From Ectopseudomonas khazarica (GTDB lineage Bacteria; Pseudomonadota; Gammaproteobacteria; Pseudomonadales; Pseudomonadaceae): 64,000 bases of DNA. The DNA is taken from NCBI RefSeq assembly GCF_004521985.1, contig NZ_SBHZ01000011.1:62001-126000 (forward strand), in the 5' to 3' direction. Below the pieces are notes generated by a model, which saw nothing but the letters and a program-made list of their open reading frames with translations, had not been told where the DNA came from and did not search any database. A program made the translations under genes and the position numbers. Below are positions 56,976-64,000 of this stretch, piece by piece; within the stretch, counting starts at the first letter, position 1, and every line of letters starts with the position of its first letter.

Positions 56976-57677
56976 TCAGCCGGCGAGGCCGACGTAGACG
57001 TTCTGCACGTCGTCGTGAGCGTCGATGGCCTCGAGGAAGGCTTCGACTTCTTCCATCTGCTCCGGCGTCAGGCTGGTGACCGGGTTCTTCGGACGGTAGC
57101 CGAGCTTGGCCGAGTTGACGGTGAAACCTTGCTCCGGCAGCGCCTTGCACACCGCGTCGAGGTCGGTCGGGTCGGTGATGAACAGGGTCGCGCCCTCGTC
57201 ATCGGGCACGAAGTCCTGGGCGCCGGCTTCGATGGCGGCCAGCTCCGGGTCCGCGCCGTCGTCGCTGCTGGCCTCGATCAGGCCGACATGCTCGAAATCC
57301 CAGCTCACCGAACCGGAAGCGCCGAGCTGGCCCTTGCGGAACAGCACGCGGATTTCGGCGACGGTGCGGTTGACGTTGTCGGTCAGGCACTCGACGATCA
57401 GCGGCACCTGGTGCGGCGCGAAGCCTTCGTAGAGGGTGCGCTCGTAGTTGACCACCTCACCGGACAGGCCGGCGCCTTTTTTGATGGCGCGGTCCAGGGT
57501 GTCCTTGGGCATCGAGGCCTTCTTGGCCTGGTGGATGGCAAGGCGCAGCTTGGGGTTCATGTCCGGGTCGGCGCCGTTGCGCGCAGCGATCATGATTTCC
57601 TTCACCAGCTTGCCGAAGATCTTGCCTCGGGCATTGGCGGCGGCTTCTTTGGGTTTGGCTTTCCACTGGGCGCCCAT
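56976..57677 (-). CDS. YebC/PmpR-family DNA-binding protein
   Basis: 233 aa from ATG 57675-57677 behind AGGAG. Starts [20 protein letters not shown], the variant start of the YeeN-like paralogue branch rather than MAGHSKW of canonical YebC. Domains: SANARGK-type helix, [18 protein letters not shown], and C-terminal [19 protein letters not shown]. YebC proteins act in translation of difficult peptides or in transcription; the role of the YeeN branch is unsettled. Confidence 0.92.
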   Translation of the reverse strand: MGAQWKAKPKEAAANARGKIFGKLVKEIMIAARNGADPDMNPKLRLAIHQAKKASMPKDTLDRAIKKGAGLSGEVVNYERTLYEGFAPHQVPLIVECLTDNVNRTVAEIRVLFRKGQLGASGSVSWDFEHVGLIEASSDDGADPELAAIEAGAQDFVPDDEGATLFITDPTDLDAVCKALPEQGFTVNSAKLGYRPKNPVTSLTPEQMEEVEAFLEAIDAHDDVQNVYVGLAG

Positions 57678-57894
57678 CTGGGGTCTCCTGGCCGATAGGT
57701 GAAAAGGCGTCGGCACGTAAGCGCGGCCTGACGATCGGATAGGCTGCGGATTCTAGTGCCTTGCGCGCCTCAGGGCACCTGCAATTTCGCCTGGCTGTCG
57801 TGCCGGCGTTCGCGTTGCGACGCCGTGGCGCTTGCCTGGGCCGGCATGGCGGCAGAACATGGCGGCCCCGCGCAATCGTCAGAAGGAGTTGCTC

Positions 57895-58935
57895 ATGCCG
57901 CGTTGGAGTCCGTTCATGGCCTTGTGGGTCGCCGCCACGGCGCAGGCCGCGCCCGAACAGGTGCCGCTGTACCGCGAGATCAAGGATTGGGTGGTCGCCT
58001 GCGACAACCTGCGCGGCTGCGAGGCCATCAGCGCTGCCGACGGTTTCGACTACCGGCCCCTGAGCCTGAACCTGCAGCGCGCTGCGGGGCCCCGGGCACC
58101 GTTGCAACTGTCCTTGCACTATGCCGAAGCGGGCGGTTACGCACCGCTGCAACTCGATGGCCGGCCCCTGGCGAGTGCCGGGCGCCTGCGCCTGACGGAA
58201 GAGGACGACGGGGCCGCGTTGCTGGCCGAGGGCGCCGATGCCCAGGCCGTGCTGGCCGAGCTGCGCAACGCCAGTCAGTTGCGCATGGACGAGGAGCGCG
58301 AGTACGAGGCGGTGGTCTCGCTCAGCGGCCTTTCCGCCGTCCTGCTGCTGATGGATGCCGTGCAGGGGCGGGTGGATACCCAGGGTGCCCTGTACCGCCC
58401 GGGTTCGCGCCCGGACAGCGAGGTGCCGGCTGCGCCGCCGGCACCTGAGCTGCGCGCTCATCCCGGTGTCACGCCGCTGAGCGAACGCGAAAGCCAGGCC
58501 ATCGCCGCTGCGGTGATGGCGCAAACCCGTGACCAGTGGGCCGAAGAGGACATGGGCGGCGAGCCCGAGGCCGAGGCTTACGCGCTCAACGAGCGCGAAG
58601 CCCTGGTGCTGATCCAGACCTGGTGCGCGGCCTACAACTGCGATTTCGCGGTGTACCGCGTCGACCGTCAGGCGCCGCATGCGCAGCGCGATCTGCAGCT
58701 CGACCCGCTGCCACTGGGGCATGACGGGCTGTCCGGGTGGGTCAGCTACGACAGCGACAGCGGCGAGCTGGCCTACCTGTACAAGGGTCGCGGCATTGCC
58801 GACTGCGGCGAGGCCGGCAGTTGGCGCTTCGATGGCGCGCGCTTTCAGCTGGCCTCGTTCAGCTATCTGGGGCGCTGCGCCGCGCGCAATCCCGGCGAAT
58901 GGCCCGTGCTGTGGCGAGTGGCCGCGCCCGACTAG
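57895..58935 (+). CDS. DUF1176 domain protein, secreted
   Basis: 346 aa from ATG 57895 with AAGGAG 8 bp upstream. Signal peptide MPRWSPFMALWVAATAQA. The chain matches DUF1176: YREIKDWVVACDNLRGCEA near the N-terminus and GRGIADCGEAGSWRFDG near the C-terminus, with paired cysteines for disulfides. Periplasmic; function unknown. Its stop overlaps the convergent TauE/SafE gene by 4 bp. Confidence 0.85.
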   Translation: MPRWSPFMALWVAATAQAAPEQVPLYREIKDWVVACDNLRGCEAISAADGFDYRPLSLNLQRAAGPRAPLQLSLHYAEAGGYAPLQLDGRPLASAGRLRLTEEDDGAALLAEGADAQAVLAELRNASQLRMDEEREYEAVVSLSGLSAVLLLMDAVQGRVDTQGALYRPGSRPDSEVPAAPPAPELRAHPGVTPLSERESQAIAAAVMAQTRDQWAEEDMGGEPEAEAYALNEREALVLIQTWCAAYNCDFAVYRVDRQAPHAQRDLQLDPLPLGHDGLSGWVSYDSDSGELAYLYKGRGIADCGEAGSWRFDGARFQLASFSYLGRCAARNPGEWPVLWRVAAPD

Positions 58936-59666
58936 AGGTAACGCCAGATCAGCTGCACGCCCGCCAGCAGGATGCCCAGCCGGGCGATGCGGTAGAACCA
59001 CAGGTGGTTGATCCGCGATTGCAGCCACAGGCCGCTCCAGACCCCCAGCGGCACGATGGGGGCGAGCATCAGGCTCAGCAGCAGGTTGTCCCGGCTGAAT
59101 TGGCCCAGCGCGGCGTAGGGGAACAGCTTCGCCGCGTTGGTCAGCAGGAAGAACAGGTTGACGGTGGCGACGAAGCGCACCTTGTCCAGCTGCTGCGGCA
59201 TCAGGTGCATCATCACCGGCGGGCCGCCGGCATGGGCGACGAAACTGGTGAAGCCGGCCAGCGTCGACAGCAGCGTGCCGCGACCCTTGTGCAGCGGTCG
59301 TGGGGCCGGGTGGCTGGCGATCAGGCCGAGGCCGACGAACAGGATGGCGATCACCCCGATCAGCAGGCCGATGGCGCGCTCGTCGAAGAAGCCGAAGGTC
59401 AGCGAACCGATGGCGATGCCCAGCGCCGCGCCGGGCAGCATGACCCTGAGGTTGGCCGTGTCCCACTTGCGCCAATAGGCCTTGAGGCCGACCACGTCGG
59501 CCAGGCAGAGGATCGGCAGCATGACGGCCACGGCCTGCTTCGGCGACGTCGCCAGGGCCAGCAGCGGCACGGCGAGACCGCCCAGCGCACCGCCGAAACC
59601 GCCCTTGGACAGCCCGGTGAGGAAGATCGCCGGCAGGGCGAACAGCAGGAAATCGTGCAGGGTCAT
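58932..59666 (-). CDS. TauE/SafE-family sulfite/organosulfur exporter-like permease
   Basis: 244 aa from ATG 59664-59666. About eight membrane helices; LTGLSKGGFGGALGGLAVP is the family N-terminal repeat and FTSFVAHAGGPPVMMHLMPQ the central repeat. Inner membrane; substrate usually sulfite, sulfoacetate or similar anions, unproven here. Confidence 0.9.
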   Translation of the reverse strand: MTLHDFLLFALPAIFLTGLSKGGFGGALGGLAVPLLALATSPKQAVAVMLPILCLADVVGLKAYWRKWDTANLRVMLPGAALGIAIGSLTFGFFDERAIGLLIGVIAILFVGLGLIASHPAPRPLHKGRGTLLSTLAGFTSFVAHAGGPPVMMHLMPQQLDKVRFVATVNLFFLLTNAAKLFPYAALGQFSRDNLLLSLMLAPIVPLGVWSGLWLQSRINHLWFYRIARLGILLAGVQLIWRYL

Positions 59667-59851
59667 GGCGGGCCACGGGCAGGAGACGAGGGCGCAGGTT
59701 AGCAGGCTGGCGAGCGACTGGCTGCGTGGCCGGCGCGAGGTCGAGGACGACGCGCCACGCACTGTGTGGTGTTTTTCGCTGCGTTCTGTGTCTGCCGGCC
59801 TGTCGCCTGCGCTGCTCTAATGGCCGCTCCCTTCATTCGAGGACTGTCTCC

Positions 59852-60745
59852 ATGTCGCCCAAGGATCTGCTACTGGCGTTGCTGGTGATCGTCGTCTGGG
59901 GTCTGAATTTCGTGGTCATCAAGGTCGGCCTGCACGGCATGCCGCCGATGCTGATGGGGTCGCTGCGCTTCATGCTCGCCGCCTTTCCGGCGATCCTCTT
60001 CGTGCGGCGCCCGCAGGTGCCCCTGCGCTGGATGCTGGCCTATGGCATGACCATCTCGCTGGGCCAGTTCGCCTTTCTGTTCTACGCCATGTACGTCGGC
60101 ATGCCGGCGGGCCTGGCGTCGCTGGTGCTGCAGTCGCAGGCCTTCTTCACCCTGTTCTTCGCCGCGCTGTTTCTCGGTGAGCGCCTGCGTGGCAGCAACC
60201 TGTTCGGTTTGCTGGTGGCGGCCAGCGGCCTGGCGCTGATCGGCCTGCAGGGCGGCCAGGCGATGACCCTGGCCGGCTTCGCCCTGACCATCGCGGCAGC
60301 GTCGATGTGGGCGCTGGGCAACGTCGTCACGCGCAGGCTGGGCAAGGTCAACCTGGTCGGCCTGGTGGTATGGGGCAGCCTGATACCGCCGCTGCCGTTC
60401 CTGGCCCTGTCGTTCTGGCTGGAAGGCCCCGAGTTGATCCTGCATTCGCTGCAGAGCATCAGCCTCGACTCGATCCTGGTGCTGGCCTACCTGGCCTTTG
60501 GCGCCACCATCCTCGGCTATGGCCTGTGGAGTCGCCTGCTGTCGCGTTACCCGGCCAGCCAGGTGGCACCGTTCTCGCTGCTGGTGCCGGTGGTGGGGAT
60601 CAGCTCCTCGGCGCTGCTGCTGGGCGAGCGCCTGGGCAGCCTGCAGATGGTCGGCGCGTTGCTGGTCATGGCCGGGCTGCTGATCAACGTCTGGGGCGGG
60701 CGCCTGCTCGACAGCTGGCGCCAGCGCGCACCCGGCGCCGTCTGA
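59852..60745 (+). CDS. EamA-family (DMT superfamily) transporter
   Basis: 297 aa from ATG 59852. Ten hydrophobic helices in two EamA halves (LLALLVIVVWGLNFVVIKVG; FGATILGYGLWSRLLSRYPA). Related to amino-acid/metabolite exporters such as EamA of E. coli. Monocistronic. Confidence 0.92.
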   Translation: MSPKDLLLALLVIVVWGLNFVVIKVGLHGMPPMLMGSLRFMLAAFPAILFVRRPQVPLRWMLAYGMTISLGQFAFLFYAMYVGMPAGLASLVLQSQAFFTLFFAALFLGERLRGSNLFGLLVAASGLALIGLQGGQAMTLAGFALTIAAASMWALGNVVTRRLGKVNLVGLVVWGSLIPPLPFLALSFWLEGPELILHSLQSISLDSILVLAYLAFGATILGYGLWSRLLSRYPASQVAPFSLLVPVVGISSSALLLGERLGSLQMVGALLVMAGLLINVWGGRLLDSWRQRAPGAV

Positions 60746-60764
60746 ACCGGCGCGCTGCCGTGGA

Positions 60765-61298
60765 TCAGGCCTCCGGGTGCTTCTCCGGCAGGCGCTCGAG
60801 GATCTGATCCAGGCGTTGCTGGATGCGCTGGTCGATCTTCTCGTGCAGACGCATGATCTCCAGCTCGGCCCGCAGGTTCACCTCGAAATCCAGGCGCGCG
60901 GCCACGCGGTCCTTCGCCGCCTGGCGGTTCTGGCTCATCATGATGATCGGCGCCTGGATCGCGGCCAGGGTCGACAGCATCAGGTTGAGAAAGATGTAGG
61001 GGTAGGGATCGAACGCCAGGCCGAAGTGCGCCAGCACATCGCTGTTGAGCAGCATCCAGCCGAGCATGGTCAGCGAGAAGCAGACGATGAAGGTCCAGGA
61101 ACCGCCCACCGAGGCGACCCGGTCCGACAGGCGTTCGCCGAAGGTCGATTCGGCATCCGAGGCATCGGCCACGTCGCGGCTGATCGGGCGGCGCTGGCGA
61201 ATGGTTTCCAGGACGTGGGTTTCTTCCGGCTCGAGCTCGTGCATGGCTTTGCCGAGCAGGTGTTGGGCGAGTTGTTGCAGAGGGTGCGGGGTATTCAT
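60765..61298 (-). CDS. DUF1003 membrane protein
   Basis: 177 aa from ATG 61296-61298. Two membrane helices (SWTFIVCFSLTMLGWMLL; IFLNLMLSTLAAIQAPIIMM) and the DUF1003 signature SQNRQAAKDR, then a charged coiled-coil tail. Inner membrane; function unknown. Convergent with the EamA gene. Confidence 0.9.
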   Translation of the reverse strand: MNTPHPLQQLAQHLLGKAMHELEPEETHVLETIRQRRPISRDVADASDAESTFGERLSDRVASVGGSWTFIVCFSLTMLGWMLLNSDVLAHFGLAFDPYPYIFLNLMLSTLAAIQAPIIMMSQNRQAAKDRVAARLDFEVNLRAELEIMRLHEKIDQRIQQRLDQILERLPEKHPEA

Positions 61299-61417
61299 CG
61301 GGCGCAGCTCGCGTGAGGGGATGGCGAGATGCTGAACCGGATGCGCGCCGCTGTCACCGGGGACAGCGCGGAGAAGGGCGCGAAGGGCCGTGTCGACGGC
61401 CCTCCGCTGGCGGCGGG

Positions 61418-61699
61418 TCAGTCCTGGCGGCTGGTGACTTCCAGCAGGTGGTAGCCGAACTGGGTCTTCACCGGGCCCTGCACTACGCCGACCGGCGCGC
61501 TGAATACCACGGTGTCGAATTCCTTGACCATCTGGCCCGGGCCGAACGAGCCCAGGTCGCCGCCGTTGCGGCCGGACGGGCAGCTGGAGTTGTCTCTGGC
61601 CAGTTGGGCAAAGTCGGCGCCACCTTCGATGGCGGTTTTCAGTTCGTTGCACTTGTCTTCGCTGGCAACCAGGATGTGGCGGGCAGTGGCGCGGGCCAT
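61418..61699 (-). CDS. ppiC: Parvulin-type peptidyl-prolyl isomerase
   Basis: 93 aa, single-domain cytoplasmic parvulin, the same size as E. coli PpiC. RHILVASEDKCNEL, CPSGRNGGDLGSFGPGQMV and TQFGYHLLEV carry the active-site His and family motifs. Catalyses cis-trans isomerisation of peptidyl-proline bonds. Confidence 0.96.
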   Translation of the reverse strand: MARATARHILVASEDKCNELKTAIEGGADFAQLARDNSSCPSGRNGGDLGSFGPGQMVKEFDTVVFSAPVGVVQGPVKTQFGYHLLEVTSRQD

Positions 61700-61789
61700 G
61701 GGATACCTCCTATGAATTGAGCGGCAGAGCCTAGCGCAATCGACCCGACAAGCAAACGGTCGGCTTCACGCTTGGCTGCGCCAGGGCGA

Positions 61790-62368
61790 TTACAGCAGGT
61801 CCTTGTCGACGGCCTGTTGCAGGGTGCTCTGCGTCAACTGCCGGAGCAGGTTGTCGCTGCGGTCCTGGAAGGGCACGGCAAAGATCAGGAACAGGTGCAT
61901 CCAGGTCGTCAGCGACTCCTGCTGCTGGGCGGTGCCGAGTTTCTCTCCATTGCCGTCGCGTACGGCCATGCTCATCGTCAGCGTGTTGTCGAAGGCGCCG
62001 GGAATCAGGAAGAAGGTCGCCCCGGTCAGTACGGCCAGTCCCATGTTGCCCGTCTCGTGGTTGTGCAGGGTGACGGTCAGGTACAGGTCGGACTCCTCCT
62101 GGGCGGTGGTCACGCGCGAAAAGCGACCGCTTTCGGAGAGCGTCTGCGAGATCACTTGTTCCAGTTTGGCGACGTCGGCCGTGCTGACGCGCGGGTTGTC
62201 ATTGACCTGGTATTCGCCGAAGACCTTGAGGTAGACGCTCGGTTTCTCCTGTTCGGGCGAGGCGAGCGGCCATTGGTCGACCGTCTGCAGCGAGTGATGG
62301 GAGTAGGTCATGCAACCCTGCAGGCTGGCCGAGGCGATCAGCAGGATCAGTGCAAAGAGTTTCTTCAT
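61790..62368 (-). CDS. Lipoprotein of unknown function (A)
   Basis: 192 aa with lipobox SLQGC (Cys19). Beta-rich soluble domain with a mid-chain hydrophobic stretch (MGLAVLTGATFFLIPG) that may be a second membrane-associated segment. Tandem with lipoprotein B, 13 bp upstream, probably one operon. No family recognised with confidence. Confidence 0.8.
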   Translation of the reverse strand: MKKLFALILLIASASLQGCMTYSHHSLQTVDQWPLASPEQEKPSVYLKVFGEYQVNDNPRVSTADVAKLEQVISQTLSESGRFSRVTTAQEESDLYLTVTLHNHETGNMGLAVLTGATFFLIPGAFDNTLTMSMAVRDGNGEKLGTAQQQESLTTWMHLFLIFAVPFQDRSDNLLRQLTQSTLQQAVDKDLL

Positions 62369-62381
62369 GGGGAAATCCTTT

Positions 62382-62984
62382 TCAGTGGGTCAGTTGTCGG
62401 GTGCCGTCCTGCAGCAACTGCTCGACCAGCTCGGTCAGCTGCTGTCCGCCAGACGGGAACATGTAGTCGTAGTCCCAGAGGCCGGTGTTCTTGTCCACCA
62501 CCAGGTTCTTCTGCGACAGCGCCAGTTGCCGGCCCTGGTCGTCGAGGATCTGCAGCTCGGCTGCCAGGTCGTACTTGTCGACGTAGATCGGTCCGTTCAC
62601 CCAGATCCAGATCGTCAGCGTCAGCAGTGCGCCAGGGAAGTAACCCGGGTGTGGCGTGCGTTTGCCTTTCAGCGAGGAAAAGTCGAACTGCAGCTGGACG
62701 TCCTGTTCATTCAGCTTGGCGGGGAAGCTGATGACGCGCTTGAAGTACTCGCCCTTCTCGATGTGCTGGCTGATCTGGGCGGTCAGCTGGTTGCCGATGT
62801 TGCGACGGGTGTTTTCATCGATACGCGTGTCCGTGACCTTGACGTCCTTGATCATCGCGCTGCCCGGCAGGGAGTGTTCGATGATCTGGCTGGGAGGGTA
62901 GATCGGACCTGCCGGGGTGAACGACATGCAGCCGGTCAGGGTCATGCCGGCAAGGCCGGCCGCGAGAAAGCGTGCTTTGAACAT
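62382..62984 (-). CDS. Lipoprotein of unknown function (B)
   Basis: 200 aa from ATG 62982-62984 (MFKARFLAAGLAGMTLTGC, lipobox Cys19). Contains FPGALLTLTIWIWVNGPIYV, a hydrophobic segment similar in place to that of lipoprotein A, suggesting the two are distant paralogues with a shared design. Envelope protein, function unknown. Confidence 0.8.
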   Translation of the reverse strand: MFKARFLAAGLAGMTLTGCMSFTPAGPIYPPSQIIEHSLPGSAMIKDVKVTDTRIDENTRRNIGNQLTAQISQHIEKGEYFKRVISFPAKLNEQDVQLQFDFSSLKGKRTPHPGYFPGALLTLTIWIWVNGPIYVDKYDLAAELQILDDQGRQLALSQKNLVVDKNTGLWDYDYMFPSGGQQLTELVEQLLQDGTRQLTH

Positions 62985-63273
62985 CGATGAAGCATCCTTG
63001 GCGTATTGCTGAAAGGGCAGGTATCCGTCGGTGGTATCTGGATTTCCGCCTGAGCGCTGTCCCTCTGCCATCCTTCGGCGCGGCGGGATATTAGCGTCAA
63101 AATGCCATCATTGGAATGGCGAGCTGCAGTGTCTTTCCGCTTCGCCTGGCAACGGATTGCCTCGCGTCGGCAACGTGCTGCCGACGCGGGCCTGGAAGCC
63201 CCGTGGATACTGGCTTTCAGAGCTGGCCCGTAATCTGCTTTATCAGAGGCTGAACGCTTTTCGCGGAGGCCCC

Positions 63274-63723
63274 ATGACCAGTATCAACAACAGCACGCCT
63301 GCCATGCTCAGCTACTACGGCAGCCAGCTCAACAACCGTTCCAGCGCTGCCAGCGGCGACAGCGACACCTCGAGCAGCCAGGACCCGCTGGCCGATCTAC
63401 GCCGTTTCGCCAAGCAGGTGGTGGCGCGCAGCGAGGGTGGCTTGCTGCGCGCGATGCAGGGTGGCACGGCGCAGGCGGCCACCGGCCTGCAGGGCCTTGG
63501 CGAGAGCAAGGCGGCATCGTCTTCGGCGATCCAGTTGCCGGATGTCGAGGACCTCGACCGCGACGATGCGGCCAAGCTGCTGGAACAGGTGCAGAAGATG
63601 GTGGATGGCGGCATGGACGGCAGTGTGCTGATCGCCGGCCGCAACGGCGAGCAGCAGACCGACTCGCTGGAAACCTACCGCCAGTGGCTGCAGGAGAAGG
63701 GCGGGCTGAGCGTCTACGCCTGA
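63274..63723 (+). CDS. Small hydrophilic protein of unknown function
   Basis: 149 aa from ATG 63274 behind GCGGAGGC. Ser/Gln/Asp-rich, no signal peptide or membrane helix; DADLRRFAKQV-type helix and LDRDDAAKLLEQVQKMVDGG near the end. Such proteins are sometimes flagellar- or motility-associated in pseudomonads, but nothing here proves it. Confidence 0.75.
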   Translation: MTSINNSTPAMLSYYGSQLNNRSSAASGDSDTSSSQDPLADLRRFAKQVVARSEGGLLRAMQGGTAQAATGLQGLGESKAASSSAIQLPDVEDLDRDDAAKLLEQVQKMVDGGMDGSVLIAGRNGEQQTDSLETYRQWLQEKGGLSVYA

Positions 63724-63733
63724 TGCCGCTGGC

Positions 63734-64000
63734 TCAGCCGGGGACCGCGTCGATCGCGCTGGCCTCGTCTTCGTCCGCGACCACCTGATTGCGCCCGGCG
63801 CGCTTGGCGGCGTAGGTGCGCCTGTCGGCGGCCCGCATCAGTTCGTCCAGCGACTGGCCGTCGCTGCCCAGGCTGGCCACGCCCGCGCTGAGCGTCATGG
63901 GCACGGCGCTGCCGGCCACCTCGAGCGGTTTGTCCGCCAGGCGCTGGCGCAGGCTTTCCGCGATCTCCCGTGCGCGCCCCGGCGGGGTGCTGGGCAGCAG
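63734..64000 (-). CDS. C-terminal part of a GGDEF diguanylate cyclase
   Basis: Last 88 codons of a GGDEF domain, running off the right edge. MTLSAGVASLGSDGQSLDEL and ADRRTYAAKRAGRNQV are the usual C-terminal half. The GGDEF motif itself is beyond the window, so activity cannot be judged. Confidence 0.9.
   Translation of the reverse strand: MLPSTPPGRAREIAESLRQRLADKPLEVAGSAVPMTLSAGVASLGSDGQSLDELMRAADRRTYAAKRAGRNQVVADEDEASAIDAVPG

Overview
The window is 64 kb of high-GC chromosome from a pseudomonad, most likely Pseudomonas sensu lato. The evidence is the GC3-rich coding, the REP-type palindromes, and the familiar gene blocks: imuA-imuB-dnaE2, a soxBDAG-type operon, imelysin/DUF1111/DUF1513, cvfB, and several GGDEF proteins. 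The species cannot be fixed from the sequence alone. No rRNA, CRISPR array or complete prophage was seen. One tRNA (Thr, CGT anticodon) lies at 45.4 kb.

Layout. 0-3.3 kb: uronate/aldarate catabolism (truncated secreted protein, SMP-30 lactonase, uronate dehydrogenase, divergent LacI-type regulator, 22-bp perfect operator). 3.3-7.2 kb: iron-type module (DUF1513, imelysin-like lipoprotein, di-heme DUF1111) behind a Fur-box-like site. 7.2-9.2 kb: chemoreceptor. 9.5-17.3 kb: one-carbon operon purU-folD-soxB-soxD-soxA-soxG, then iclR, all on the minus strand. Upstream lie a broken AraC regulator and a divergent Rieske oxygenase with a Glu in place of the usual bridging Asp. Together they look like a pathway for stripping N-methyl groups onto tetrahydrofolate. 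19.4-22.8 kb: lower-GC insert with a PhoD-like phosphatase, a long hairpin, and a tightly overlapping three-gene unit (HATPase, STAS-like, membrane protein). 23.2-28.3 kb: SOS mutasome imuA-imuB-dnaE2 with a perfect LexA box. 28.4-34.6 kb: diguanylate cyclase, phosphonate/selenate-type ABC transporter, glxR-hyi pair, REP cluster. 34.8-39.2 kb: MHYT-GGDEF-EAL protein and a large tubulin/FtsZ-like GTPase. 39.5-45.3 kb: housekeeping and transport genes.

45.4-50.6 kb is an AT-rich island directly downstream of tRNA-Thr. It holds a membrane coiled-coil protein, a serine recombinase, and an overlapping cassette of PP2C phosphatase, Ser/Thr kinase with an FHA-like tail, and Ser/Thr kinase with a cold-shock-like tail. 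Just 2 kb further on is a second, GC-rich PP2C-kinase-FHA cassette that looks native. From 56 kb to the end are ordinary conserved genes (Nudix, YebC-like, DUF1176, TauE/SafE, EamA, DUF1003, PpiC, two lipoproteins, a truncated GGDEF).

The best candidates for something undescribed are: (1) the low-GC PP2C/kinase-FHA/kinase-CSD cassette with its recombinase at tRNA-Thr; (2) the HATPase/STAS-like/TM unit at 21.5-22.8 kb, whose last gene continues in frame beyond a UGA; (3) the stand-alone tubulin-like GTPase at 37-39 kb. Function for all three is inference from domains and context.
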